DNA from: Myripristis murdjan
Taxonomy: Eukaryota > Chordata > Actinopteri > Holocentriformes > Holocentridae
Length of the DNA stretch: 64,000 nucleotides
Direction of reading: 5' to 3'
Assembly (NCBI RefSeq): GCF_902150065.1
Contig: NC_043990.1
Span: forward strand, 2,121,617-2,185,616
The notes under the pieces: model-generated
Told to the model about the DNA's origin: nothing
The model's database searches: none
Seen by the model: only the letters and a program-made list of their open reading frames with translations
Shown here: one piece after another, positions 22,889-34,379 of the stretch
Layout: each line of letters starts with the position of its first letter
How positions within the stretch are numbered: position 1 is the first letter of the stretch
Translations under genes and position numbers: made by a program

Positions 22889-23428
22889 TGGTCCTTTTCC
22901 ATTAGTATCTACTCGGCTCGACTCGGCTCGCCTCGGCTCGACTCTACTCGCCTCGACACGGTTTAGGTGGTTTTCCATTACAATTGAGTAGCACCTCGCC
23001 GTCGTCATAGCAAGGCAGCGCACCGTCCAGCTCCCTCTGGATTCTTTGGGCCGCCACCAAGCTCAGAAAAGTCTCCACGTCTTTATTTGACCGCGGTAGC
23101 GGTTTGCTTGCCATTTTCCGACTTTGACAACTTCACTGACGATCAATGCACACGGCCGCTGTTGCCGTTTTTTTTTTTTTTTTTTTAAATGTCGGGTTTT
23201 GTTTTCGTGCGGGAGTCGCTCTCGTCACTCCCTGTCCAATCAGTTGCCTGCACGGCGTTAACGTCACATTTTCAGCTCGACTCAGCTCGCTTGGAACCCC
23301 GGCTGAGTAGGTGCTAAAATGGGACCTGCTAGCAGGTACTACGACCTAATGGTAAAGCTCTTAAACCGAGTAGAGTCGAGCCGAGTCGAGCTGAGTCGAG
23401 CTGAGTAGGTACTAGTGGAAAAGGGGCA
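22889..23428. mobile_element. Harbinger-like MITE beside the J4 RSS, 540 bp
   Basis: The imperfect terminal inverted repeats are TGGTCCTTTTCCATTAGTA and, at the other end, the complement of TGCCCCTTTTCCACTAGTA. A 3-bp duplication TCT lies at 22886-22888 and 23429-23431. Both ends carry repeated GGCTCGACTC-type words. The uninterrupted site is visible at the other J segments (ACAAAAACC then TCTGACTG). No coding capacity was seen. Superfamily is inferred from the 3-bp duplication. Confidence 0.8.
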
Positions 23429-23431
23429 TCT

Positions 23432-25050
23432 GACTGTAGAGAGACACGGCTCTCTCACTTTGAAAACAACAAACTCACTGAGATCAGCCTCAGTTTTAAA
23501 ACTTTATAACAACTGACTGATATATTATCACCAGCCATCAAACTATGTGAAAAATGATCACTATTGATTACATTTATTTGTAATATTTTTGGCAATGAGA
23601 CTATTTTTTTCTCTAGTGAAATAAAGCACAATCACGTCTCTCATATAGCCATTTTTTATCATTTACATCATTCACAATTATAAAAGTAAAACATGATATC
23701 ATCTGCATATGGTGATATCTTTTGAGTGTGACTTACAGTTTTGTTGCTTGAAATACTTCCATGTGTGTTTAAAGCCTCTACAGGGGGCTGAAGTATTGAG
23801 GCCAATAAAACAGATGACAAAGGACATGCCTGATGTTTATATCAAGAGAAGAAGACATTTGACTCAACTGAGAGTTTTTTTAATCTACAGTGTTGATGTT
23901 CAGCATCCAGGGTTGCCATGGTAACTGTTGCCACATCGGTAGGTCATGAGTCATCATTCCTACAGGATCCTGGTGTGGACAAAATTGCTGCATTCATATG
24001 AAAGTGACAATGGAGCTGACATACAGTCTGTGCTGTTCAGATGGTGTCATGTGTACAGACCAGCAGAATCACTTTGCTTTCTAAGATAATTTATTATAAA
24101 AATATTTAAATATTTGTAGAATTTTCATGCAGTTTTACTCCTGGCAGTAAATCAGGGCTTTTTTTTTTTTTTTTTTCCAAATTTCAGTTTTCTTCTTATA
24201 TTCAATGACACAGTCCTTCATGAATTACTTTTTCTGCTGCAGTGATGTAATGTCACTTTAATTTTATTTCATCCGAAAATGTCCAATCTGGATCTCGCCA
24301 TGTGGCATGTGATTGGCTTTTTCTTACAAATTCTGCCTCTTTCGTGTGAACACACTCAGAAATGAATGAGAAAAACCTGGTTTGACAGAGCTGATAATTC
24401 CCTTCGTGCTCCTGGTTAGTCATGATTGTCATTGTCAGGTTTTGTGAAGCAAGCGGACGAGACGAGAGTTTGACTTTGTTGAACTTATTTTGTGAGCCAG
24501 GCCCCTGGACTGACATGCATGGAAACCAAGAATCTACATCCTTACTTCACAGCTAAAATCAAACTGAACACCAGACTCGCTTCACGCAGGAATCCAACTC
24601 CAATCTCCAAGCTGAAAGTCCTGTTTTGTTGTGACCCTTCCACCACAACAACCACCTACCAAAACATGGATTTTGTCACCAGCTATACTACGGCACGTCA
24701 CATCACTTTCCTACACATCACATTGTTCTTATTTATACGATCGGTAGAGGTCGTTTATTATTAAAGCTATAGATAACTATAGTTCATAATAAGTTGCTTG
24801 TACCTGAGGGGTTGATTTTTGGTGGAAGACCGTCTCAAAAATACACAAATTGTTTCAGGTACTGTAAAATATTCAAATGATCTCATGACACTAAAACAAA
24901 ACAAATAGTCCCTTTTCGTAAACACTATCTCTCCGAAAAATGAAATTAAATTTAAAATCTAACACTTCTCCTTTTGTGTCTTCTCTGCAAATTCTCTAGT
25001 TTTTTAGTATCTCTACAGCTGTTGAGTCAGATCAGTTCCTCTCCAGCTGA
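23432..25050. other. J4-Va3 interval
   Basis: Matches the equivalent intervals of cassettes 1, 3 and 4 in patches. Contains the X-box palindrome at 23912-23925. No gene was seen. Confidence 0.6.
23912..23925. promoter_or_regulatory. RFX-type X-box palindrome, cassette 2
   Basis: GTTGCCATGGTAAC, identical to the cassette 1 site, then TGTTGCCACA. Confidence 0.45.
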
Positions 25051-25082
25051 GGGAGGTTTTTGTACGACGTTGTTTCACTGTG

Positions 25083-25619
25083 TGAACGGGTAGCTGTATT
25101 CCTGCTGACAATAGTAAACTCCTGAATCTTCAGCCTAGACTCCACTGATGGTCAGAGTGAAGTCAGTCCCAGATTGACTTCCACTAAAACGACTTGAAAC
25201 TCCAGACTGACGGCTTGTAGCATCATATATCAGGAGTTTGGGAGCTTCTCCAGGTTTCTGAAGGTACCAGGCGATGTCATTACTGACATGTGAACTGGCT
25301 TTACATCTGATAGAGACAGTCTGTCCTGGACTAACAGACTGAGATCCAGGAGACTGAGTCACAGTGATTTCTCCTGATGAATCTGGAAAATATCAGAAAG
25401 AGCAGAAGGGTTATTGAGACAAATACAGCTTGGAGAAAGATGATGAATATGAAAATGAAAGAGGATGATTTCTTTAACATGGAGAACAGTCAGTGTTTCT
25501 CCATCACAGCAGAAGATGATTGTGGTAAAGCTGGTGTCATCCTGAAGCCAAGTTTTCAGAAGAGTCTCACCCTGAACAAGGAGCCCCAGGGTGCCCAGCA
25601 GGAGAATCTGTGACATCAT
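25083..25619 (-). pseudogene. IGKV: Va3: kappa-like V segment with a stop codon
   Basis: Leader exon 25619-25571 ([16 protein letters not shown]; the first of the three Met codons is lost), V exon 25382-25083, the same length as Va1. The frame is open through [19 protein letters not shown] and TLTISGV. There the CAG (Gln) of GVQAED is TAG (25137-25135), before the second Cys, so no full V domain can be made from the germline copy. The RSS is intact (heptamer 25082-25076, nonamer 25063-25055), as are the octamer (25725-25718) and splice sites. The gene can therefore still be transcribed and rearranged, or serve as a sequence donor. Confidence 0.9.
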
Positions 25620-26520
25620 TATTGTGCTGCCGGCGTGTCAGTGGCTCTGAAAGGCCTGGACAGCCACTGATCAACACTGGCCTCTTAACGGGTGGAGAGC
25701 AGAGAGGCAGGACACATATGCAAACACACACAACTATTTGAATGATCCTCCAGGGAACAGCGGACCCCCAAAACCTTGCTGAGAAGATAGAGGTGACTGT
25801 GAATAACAAAGGTCTTTCACATCTGAGTGGCAACAGAGAAAAACTGCTGAAGACAAGTGACTCATGACGAGGATAATGTGTTGAGAAACACCATGGTGAG
25901 AAGCTGGAATAGTGACTCCAATGCTGAAGGAACGGCTGTAGAAGCAGCTTGATTTTGGACGTGGAGGATTTGCCGTCAGTGTGAATGGAACCAGGGGCAG
26001 GTAGCTAGGTGAGCGCTTTCTGAGCTGAAGAGCAGATCAGAAAGAACAGGAATCTCAGATCTTTAAAGGGAGAGGCAGTTTGCCAGGCTTTCAAATGGAC
26101 TGAGAGACGGATACATCTGATGAATAAACATGAGGTGGGTGGGTTTGATTGGTCTCTGTCCATTTCAGAGAGAAGACCAGAACATTGTGAGGAGAACAAC
26201 AGGTGGAATATGCAGGGGGAAGCAGACAGGTGGAGCTCTATGGTTGAGGCTCTGAATATGGAAGATGTGAGAAAAGTGAAGGAGGCCAGCAGAAACTTGG
26301 CTTGAGTGTGTGGGCGTTATGTGGGTGGTGTCAACCTCAGGGAATAATGTTGATAGAAATGGAGAGAAGAAGCAGTGTTGAGAGAAAGATGATGGGAAGG
26401 CAAAACGGACTCCTGATGTTGGAGGCCTCTATAGAGCAGAGACATTTTGGGCCGTCTGGATGAGGCTTGGAGCAGCAGTCAGCTGCTTGGAGAAGAAGCT
26501 GATGCTTCTGAAGCATCAGG
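25620..26520. repeat. Va 5' flank unit, copy 2
   Basis: Nearly identical to 15586-16480, including the ATGCAAAC octamer variant at 25718-25725. Confidence 0.8.
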
Positions 26521-26620
26521 CTTTAAGGAGTTTCTGTCAGATGGTTTTTATGCTCCAGCAGTCACTCACTCACACACTGTTTCACTTCCCTTTAAGAAGC
26601 CTCTCATGCACATCAGAGCA
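26521..26620. promoter_or_regulatory. Ets-IRF/E-box module between Va3 and Vb2
   Basis: A copy of the 100-bp module with GGAAGTGAAA (minus) at 26580-26589. Confidence 0.55.
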
Positions 26621-27094
26621 CAAACATGATAGGAGCTGACATACTTTACATGGCACTGGGAATAAATATTTTTAAAATTTCTGCTCCGCATCAGATCATA
26701 TATAGGCTATTACTTTATTTAAAGAGCTGGATCTAAAAAAAATGTACTGAAAAATACATTTTTTTTTACTATTCTAGTAGAAAATTGTATTTGTTTACTT
26801 TGAGAGCTCAGTGTAAATGTACATTAATATATTAGTTCTTCTGCAAAAATCTAGAAAAAGAAAAACTGAGGTATTATACTCAATTATGAATGAATCAATT
26901 TAGAAACGTGCTGATGAGAGTAATGTGTGTCCCTGTTGGAGTGGGTCAGAGCATTTCCATAGAGAGCCACTTTGCATCAGCAGCACCATGCTCCAGTGCT
27001 CTGGGAGAGTTTATAGTCCTGAGAGTTGAAGACTAGATGACTGACAGCTGTCCTTCATGACAACAGAAGCCCCAGAAATCCTCCTCATCCAAAC

Positions 27095-27604
27095 ATGACT
27101 TTGAGCTCCATCCTCATCTGGACTCTCCTCTGCTGCTGCTTGACAGGTAAAGTCCAGAGAATCAAAGTCCTCTCCTCTATGAAGATCCGTCCCTCTGAAA
27201 TGAAGCGGAGAAAAGCATGACGCTGCTTTGTGTTTTTGTCTGTGTGTCCTCAGAGTCCAGAGGCCAGGTCACAGTGACTCAGCCTGGAGCAGTGAGGGCT
27301 GCTCTGGGAGCCTCCGTCACCATCACATGTAAAACCAGCCAGAATGTTTATGCTGTTACTGACTACGATGATGATGGTAATGAAGTTAATATAGACGGTT
27401 TATCATGGTACCAACAGAAAGATGGAGAAGCTCCTAAACTGCTCATTTACTTGGCTAGTGATCGAGCATCAGGGATTCCAGAACGTTTTACAGGCAGTGG
27501 ATCAGGGAGTGACTTCACTTTGACCATCAGTGGAGTCCAGGCTGAAGATGCAGCAGTTTACTACTGTCAGAGTTTCCACGTTATCAACAGTCAGCGTCTG
27601 TTCA
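27095..27604 (+). CDS. IGKV: Vb2: kappa-like V segment with a long acidic CDR1
   Basis: Leader exon 27095-27146, intron to 27253, V exon 27254-27604, open. The framework is as in Vb1, but CDR1 is about nine residues longer and reads [16 protein letters not shown]. After it come [15 protein letters not shown], a CDR2 of LASDRAS, and AVYYCQSFH. The RSS heptamer is 27605-27611, the spacer 12 bp and the nonamer ACAAAAACC at 27624-27632. The octamer variant is at 26970-26977. It faces away from C2/J3/J4 and would join by inversion. Vb4 is its closest relative in the window. Confidence 0.93.
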
Positions 27605-27710
27605 CACAGTGAAAAAGCGTCGTACAAAAACCTCCCTCAGTCAGACTGAACAGAAACTGAAGTGACTGCTGCAGCTGGAAGCTACTGCAGGGACTGATAC
27701 AGTTCACTGA

Positions 27711-27712
<2 letters not shown>

Positions 27713-27747
<35 letters not shown>
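27713..27747. repeat. (CA)n microsatellite 3' of Vb2
   Basis: A CA tract at the usual distance from the Vb RSS. Confidence 0.95.
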
Positions 27748-27750
<3 letters not shown>

Positions 27751-28635
27751 GATGAGAACATATCATCTTGTTGATAGTGTCAGTGTCAGTTTTCCCTCTG
27801 AGCTTCAAACAGCCACCTCCCACCTCAACAAGCTGAAAGTTCCCCCAAATGAAGAGGACAGTTCCAGTGAAGAAGCCCAATCAGAAACATTAAAAGCACA
27901 ACAACATGGAGCAAAGTGAGCTGCCCTGATGCCGACCCCCAAATCACTGCTGAATGACAGCTTGAAGTCTGTGAAAGTCCATTTACATGTCATAGTGCAA
28001 TGAATGGAAACCAATGGCTGTAATAAAAGGGAGGATAAATTATATGTGACTTCTTAAATGCCACTGCTTGCTTTAGGAAAAGATCAGCAGGAACATTTTG
28101 TAGATTTGACACTGAACATTCGGAGTCACTGGGATGGTCCTTTAAGGCTTCATGTCTACTTAGGAGAAGCTGTGAGCTCAACTGGCCAACTGTAATTGGC
28201 TGATCTGTGGTTCCAGCCAGGTGATGTCACCACCTGTTGTGCTCTGCAGCAGATGACATCACCTGGAACCAGCCAATAGCATGTCACCGATTCAGTATCC
28301 CGATGTCCGCCAGCAGATGTCAGGCCTCACACACATTTGGGTTTGGGGACTTTAAGATTGATTAATTTTTCTTTCCGTCATCTTTTTCCACATTCTGCCC
28401 AAGTTAGTTTTCAATGATCTCAGAATTTCAGGTTAAAAAGTGAAATGTACCAATCAGTATAGTATAACACAGCAAAGGAAGTAATGCTCTTTTCACTCTT
28501 TTCTGACATGTAAGTTGTTGACTTTTCTCAGTTTGTCCACAATGTGTGAAGAAAAGTGCAATAAAGCAGCTGTGAGTCAGACATCATGGTGAAAGCAGGA
28601 AACAGAATTTAACGAATCAAATTATATTAAACATG
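27748..28635. other. Vb2-Vb3 spacer
   Basis: Paralogous to 33481-34375 (Vb4-Vb5 spacer). It holds an imperfect inverted repeat: GGTTCCAGCCAGGTGATG at 28209 and its partner CATCACCTGGAACC ending at 28270. No gene apart from the J relic that follows. Confidence 0.6.
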
Positions 28636-28641
28636 TATGCA

Positions 28642-28745
28642 GAAACTTTTTTTCAACAATCAGTTTTGTTTCTCCACTAAAAGTCCAGAGAGCAACTGAT
28701 TCATTGAAAACTTCATGGTTGTCTCGATGACACGGCTCTCTCAAT
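28642..28745 (-). pseudogene. IGKJ: Decayed J segment (relic J-a) between Vb2 and Vb3
   Basis: On the minus strand this aligns by eye with the J segments. It reads TFSGETKLIVE where the real ones read [11 protein letters not shown]; the splice donor is lost, the RSS heptamer is decayed and the nonamer is unrecognisable. The block GACACGGCTCTCTCA that lies just outside every J RSS is retained near 28730. No C exon accompanies it. It marks a former J-C cassette between the Vb genes. Confidence 0.7.
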
Positions 28746-28973
28746 GTGAAAGGAATGACCTAACCAACATTCATTTTACTTTGTGAAACCGAGATGATAT
28801 AATAAGTTAAAAAATCGTTCAAACTGTGCCACAATAAAACACAACAGAGGACATTCTTTGAGTAAACATGTCAAGCCAAATGTAAATATTAACTGTCCTG
28901 AGAGTTGAAGACTGGATGACTGACAGCTGTCCTTCATGACAACAGAAGCCCCAGAAATCCTCCTCATCCAAAC

Positions 28974-29456
28974 ATGACTTTGAGCTCCATCCTCATCTGG
29001 ACTCTCCTCTGCTGCTGCTTGACAGGTAAAGTCCAGAGAATCAAAGTCCTCTCCTCTATGAAGATCCGTCCCTCTGAAATGAAGCGGAGAAAAGCATGAC
29101 GCTGCTTTGTGTTTTTGTCTGTGTGTCCTCAGAGTCCAGAGGCCAGGTCACAGTGACTCAGCCTGGAGGAGTGAGGGCTGCTCTGGGAGCCTCCGTCAAG
29201 ATCACATGTAAAACCAGCCAGAATGTTCATGTGTCGAGCAGCAAACACATTTTAGGCTGGTACCAACAGAGAGATGGAGAAACTCCTAAACTGCTCATTT
29301 ACTGGGCTAATACTCGAGCATCAGGGATTCCAGTTCGTTTTACAGGCAGTGGATCAGGGAGTGACTTCATTCTGACCATCAGTAGAGTCCAGGCTGAAGA
29401 TGCAGCAGTTTACTACTGTCTAAGTGAATATCTTATCAACAGTCAGCCTCTGTCCA
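28974..29456 (+). pseudogene. IGKV: Vb3: open V segment lacking promoter and RSS nonamer
   Basis: Leader exon 28974-29025, V exon 29133-29456. Both are open, with normal splice sites, [14 protein letters not shown] and AVYYCLSEY. Two lesions disable it. The upstream homology begins only at TCCTGAGAGTTGAAG (28896), so the octamer and TATA region of other Vb genes are absent. After the heptamer CACAGTG (29457-29463) a 12-bp stretch is missing compared with its paralogs, so no ACAAAAACC lies at a 12-bp spacing. It should not rearrange efficiently or be transcribed from its own promoter. An ATGTAAAT octamer-like word at 28880-28887 could be a weak substitute. Confidence 0.85.
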
Positions 29457-29516
29457 CACAGTGAAAAAACCTCCCTCAGTCAGACTGAACAGAAACTGAA
29501 GTGACTGCTGCAGCTG

Positions 29517-29970
29517 CACTGCAAAAAGTCAAAATCTTACCAAGATTATTTGGCTTATTTCAAGTAAAAATGTCTTATTTCTAGTCAAAATTTCTCATTA
29601 CACTTAAAATAAGACATGATCGTCACCGAAGTAACTTGATTTTAGACAATTTTAACTTGTTTCGAGTGAAAATTTACTTGAAACAAGTTAAAATATGCTT
29701 GAAACAAGAAACAAATTCTACCAATGGAACAAGCAAATTTTTATTTGTTCACTTGTGTCACAACTAAAAATTTGCTTGTTCCATTGGCAGAATTTGTTTC
29801 TTGTTTCAAGTAAATTTTCACTTGAAACAAGTGAAAATTGTCTAAAAACAAGTTATTTCTGAGACGATCATGTCTCATTTTAAGTGTAATGAGATATTTT
29901 GACTAGAAATAAGACATTTTTACTTGAAATAAGACAAATAATGTTGGTAAGATTTTGACTTTTTGCAGTG
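29517..29970. mobile_element. Palindromic CACTA-like MITE, 454 bp
   Basis: The element begins CACTGCAAAAAGTCAAAATC and ends with the inverse complement, and most of its length folds back on itself. The flanking duplication is 2 bp (TG at 29515-29516 and 29971-29972); the uninterrupted site CAGCTGGAAGC is seen at other Vb genes. CACTG ends and a very short duplication suggest the EnSpm/CACTA group, which is an inference. Confidence 0.8.
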
Positions 29971-30005
29971 TGGAAGCTACTGCAGGGACTGATACAGTTC
30001 ACTGA

Positions 30006-30007
<2 letters not shown>

Positions 30008-30050
<43 letters not shown>
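30008..30050. repeat. (CA)n microsatellite 3' of Vb3
   Basis: A CA tract, pushed away from the V exon by the MITE. Confidence 0.95.
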
Positions 30051-30054
<4 letters not shown>

Positions 30055-30593
30055 CAGCACTTTGCAGATGAGAAGTTATAAACTTGTTCATAATGTCTCT
30101 ACCAGTTTCCCCTCTGAACTTCAAACAGCCTCCTCCCAACAGCAGCTGCCCTCTAAAGTCGCCTGGAGACAGGGGAGAGCAGGAGAGGTGAGGCGGATGA
30201 CAGGACTGACACAAGGAGGGCTGGGAATACAGGAAGTGCAGGGAGACAAACACAACCAACAGACACAAAAGGCAAACACAAAAATAGAGTCAGGGGATGA
30301 CCGGTGAACAAAAGAGAAACAGACAAAACTGATTCAAAACCAGGAGATGTGACACCCAGAGGCTTTCCACATGTAGGAAAACTGTTTAGTTTTAATACTT
30401 TAAAATGGTAAGTATTATTCCTGCAAACAAATCAAACATCTTTATATTTTGTCAACACTGAGTGAGACTGTGTCATGTTAATAATAAGATTTCAATGCAT
30501 ATTTTAGTGTAAACATAATGAACATCCTGGTTACAATATTTTCTCACCATCTTAGTTGATCCTACCTGATTTAAACTACTTTAACTACTTTAA

Positions 30594-31779
30594 TTCTAAT
30601 TCAGATTCCTTTACTGTCATTTCGACATTACATCAGAGATGCACTGTGAAACGAAAAAACGATGCATTGGTCAAAATAGAAAGATTGGATAAACACCATA
30701 AAAACTAAAGGAATAAAAAGAACAAGGATAAAAGAATCAGAGAGAGGCAGTATAAATATATAAATATGTATGTAGGAAATATCAAATATATGTGCAAGAT
30801 TTATGTGCAGAACCAAAACGTAATAAATAGATAGCAGAGGTAAAACAGTCCATGAGAGGGGTGAGTGGGGCCCCTGGTGATTCTTGTTGCCCTCACCAGG
30901 CAGCGTTGTTTCGCCAGGTCTCCAACAGGTGGCAACGTGACTCCAATATTTTTTTCTGTTGACCTCACCACTCTTCTCAGTGCCTTTCTGTCTGAGGCAC
31001 TGCTGCTCTCATGCCACAGAGAGATGCTGCTGGTTAGCACACTCTCAATGGTGCCTTTGTAGAAGGTGGTGAGGATTGATGGACTAAGGTATGCTCTCTT
31101 TAACCTTCTCAGGAGGTGCAGGCGCTGGTGAGCCTTTTCAACAGTGGAGGAGGTGTGCAGGGACCAGGTGAGGTTGTCTGCTACGTGGACCCCCAGGAAC
31201 TTGATATGTGGGACGATCTCCACAGAAGTCTCCTTCATGTAAAGAGGGGTGTGCACCGGCCGTTTCCTCCTGAAATCAATCACCAGTTCTTTGGTTTTCT
31301 CCACATTCAGGAGCAGGTTGTTATTGCTACACCAGTTTGCAAAAAGTTCCACCTCATCTCTGTAGTGCTTCTCCTTGCCGTCCTGGATGAGCCCCACCAC
31401 CGTTGTGTCGTCCGCGTACTTGATGATGTAATTTGTGATGTACTTTGCACAACAGTCGTGGGTCATCAGGGTGTAAAGTAGGGGGCTGAGAACACACCCC
31501 TGTGGAGAGCCTGTGCTCACCATGACAGTGTCTGACCTGTTATTTCCTCCCTGTACAAATTGAGGCCTGTCTGTCAAAAAGTCCAGTATCCAATTTTGCA
31601 GGGGAGTGTTCAGTCCGAGTGGGCCCATTTTGTTGATCAGATGCTGTGGGATTATGGTATTAAAGGCCGAGCTAAAATCCCCAAACAGCATTCGGACCAG
31701 TGCGTTCTTGTTTTCCAGGTGTTCCAGGGTCAGGTGGAGTGTAGTGGATATGGCGTCCTCGGTGGAGCGGTTTGGGCGG
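30594..31779 (-). mobile_element. 5'-truncated LINE with reverse transcriptase, copy 1
   Basis: The minus-strand frame 31691-30801 is open for 296 codons and carries reverse-transcriptase motifs: [31 protein letters not shown] (catalytic DD) and IKFLGVHV. This is the CR1/L2/Rex1 type. The 3' end has a short A/T-rich tail. A 14-bp duplication TTTAACTACTTTAA flanks it (30580-30593 and 31780-31793). The endonuclease and N-terminal RT are missing through 5' truncation, so it is immobile. A second copy at 59495-60688 sits at the same position in a duplicated block. Confidence 0.85.
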
Positions 31780-31793
31780 TTTAACTACTTTAA

Positions 31794-32557
31794 ATGATCT
31801 AGATGCACAGATGAATATTCTTTGCCATGTTTGTATGTGTACAGCTGTGTTTATGTTTGACCTCTGACCTTCTTAAAGTCATTTTTTCCATCCACTGAGC
31901 TGTTCCTTCCCAACCTTCAAGACTGTGATGACTGATTCAGTCCAAACACACGCACACACTTTCAATCATTTACTTTGCTTAAGTTATTTTAGAGCAGCCT
32001 TTATAAAATGGATAAAAGTACTATATTTTACACAACAGATATTCATATTTAGAAATGAGTCACAGTCTTCAAGCTTTTATTTGAAAGGGAAACACATGGA
32101 GGGTGTCCATGGTTAGGGTATGACTTTTATGTGGTTGGTTTGTAAAGATCGCTTTTATGTTGAATCCCTTTTTTGCTGATGACACCCTGCTTTTTATTTC
32201 AGATCCTGGTAAATTTTCCCCTCACCATTGCAAGTTTGTTTTAATGTTCAAAAGGGGAATCTTCAGTTTTTCATTTCCCTCCAACTTCAGTAACCATGGC
32301 AACAGACAGGCATCACTGCTGAACCATGGCAACAGACAAGTTTCACTAGTGAAGATAAATGATGAAAGATGAATCCTCTTGCTATAAACGGACTTTTTCT
32401 ATTTATCAAGCTTTGATGTCTGTGTTGTAAAAGTTGTACAGCAGTGACATGAGAACAGGAAACATTTTTCAGTCAGTCACAGCAGAAATTGATCAAATTC
32501 TGCCACAATAAAACAACAGAGAAGAAATTCTTAGGGAAAAATGTTACACATATCAAG

Positions 32558-32588
<31 letters not shown>

Positions 32589-32640
32589 CAGCTCAATCAA
32601 CAGTTTGTTAAATTGATTAAATTGATCCATTGATTAACAT
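31794..32640. other. 5' flank of Vb4
   Basis: Matches 60703-61540 (Vb10) and in part 38940-40660 (Vb7). It includes the X-box-like GTAACCATGGCAAC at 32290-32303, a second CCATGGCAACAGAC copy, and a poly(A) run at 32561-32588. No gene was seen. Confidence 0.65.
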
Positions 32641-32825
32641 CCTGATGAGAGTAATGTGTGTCCCTGTTGGAGTGGGTCAGAGCATTTCCATAGAGAGCCA
32701 CTTTGCATCAGCAGCACCATGCTCCAGTGCTCTGGGAGAGTTTATAGTCCTGAGAGTTGAAGACTGGATGACTGACAGCTGTCCTTCATGACAACAGAAG
32801 CCCCAGAAATCCTCCTCATCCAAAC

Positions 32826-33338
32826 ATGACTTTGAGCTCCATCCTCATCTGGACTCTCCTCTGCTGCTGCTTGACAGGTAAAGTCCAGAGAATCAAAGTC
32901 CTCTCCTCTATGAAGATCCGTCCCTCTGAAATGAAGCGGAGAAAAGCATGACGCTGCTTTGTGTTTTTGTCTGTGTGTCCTCAGAGTCCAGAGGCCAGGT
33001 CACAGTCACTCAGCCTGGAGCAGTGAGGGCTGCTCTGGGAGCCTCCGTCACCATCACATGTAAAACCAGCCAGGATGTTGATGTTGCTGTTACTGAATAT
33101 GATGATGATGGTAATGAAGTTAATTCATACTATCTATCATGGTACCAACAGAGAGATGGAGAAGCTCCTAAACTGCTCATTTACTGGACTAATACTCGAG
33201 AATCAGGGATTCCAGATCGTTTTACAGGCAGTGGATCAGGGAGTGACTTCACTCTGACCATCAGTGGAGTCCAGGCTGAAGATGCAGCAGTTTACTACTG
33301 TCAGAGTTACCACAATATCAACAGTCAGTATCTGTTCA
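32826..33338 (+). CDS. IGKV: Vb4: kappa-like V segment with a long acidic CDR1
   Basis: Leader exon 32826-32877, V exon 32985-33338, open; the longest V exon in the window. CDR1 reads [19 protein letters not shown], then [10 protein letters not shown], a CDR2 of WTNTRES, and AVYYCQSYH. The RSS heptamer is 33339-33345, the spacer 12 bp and the nonamer 33358-33366. The octamer variant is at 32701-32708. Closest to Vb2; the flanks of both are followed by paralogous spacers and a J relic, so the Vb2 and Vb4 units are duplicates. Confidence 0.93.
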
Positions 33339-33444
33339 CACAGTGAAAAAGCGTCGTACAAAAACCTCCCTCAGTCAGACTGAACAGAAACTGAAGTGAC
33401 TGCTGCAGCTGGAAGCTACTGCAGGGACTGATACAGTTCACCGA

Positions 33445-33446
<2 letters not shown>

Positions 33447-33480
<34 letters not shown>
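33447..33480. repeat. (CA)n microsatellite 3' of Vb4
   Basis: A CA tract at the conserved position. Confidence 0.95.
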
Positions 33481-33482
<2 letters not shown>

Positions 33483-34379
33483 TTGATGAGAACATATCTT
33501 GTTCATAGTGTCAGTGTCAGTTTTCCCTGTGAGCTTCAAACAGCCACCTCCCACCTCAACAAGCTGAAAGTTCCCCCAAATGAAGAGGACAGTTCCAGTG
33601 AAGAAGCCCAATCAGAAACATTCAAAGCACAACAACATGGAGCAAAGTGAGCTGCCCTGATGCCAACCCCCAAACCACTGCTGAATGACATCTTGAAGTC
33701 TCTGAAAGTCCATTTTCATATCATAGTGGAATGAATGGAAACCAATGGCTGTAATTAAAGGGAGGATAAATTATATGTGAGTTCTTAAATACCACTGCTT
33801 GCTTTGGGAAAAGATCAGCAGGAACATTTTGTAGATTTGACACTGAACATTCAGAGTCACTGGGATGGTCCTTTAAGGCCTCATGTCTACTTATGAGAAG
33901 TTGTGAGCTCAACTGGCCAACTGTAATTGGCTGATCTGTGGTTCCAGCCAGGTGATGTCACCACCTGTTGTACTCTGCAGCAGATGACATCACCTGGAAC
34001 CAGCCAATAGCATGTCACCGATTCAGTGTCCTGATGTCCGCCAGCAGATGTCAGGCCTCACACACATTTGGGTTTGGGGTTTGGGGACTTTAAAATTGAT
34101 TTTTTTTCTTTCCCTCATCTTTATCCATATTCTGCTCAAGTTAGTTTTCACTGAGCTCAGAATTTCAGGTTAAAAAGTGAAATGTACCAATCAGTATAGT
34201 ATAACACAGCAAAGGAAGTAATGCTCCTTTCACTCTTTTCTGACATGTAAGTTGTGGACTTTTCTCAGTTTGTCCAAAATGTGCAAAGAAAAGTGCAATA
34301 AAGCAACTGTGAGTCAGACATCATGGTCAAAGCAAGAAACAGGATTTAATGAATCATATGATATTAAACATGTATGCAG

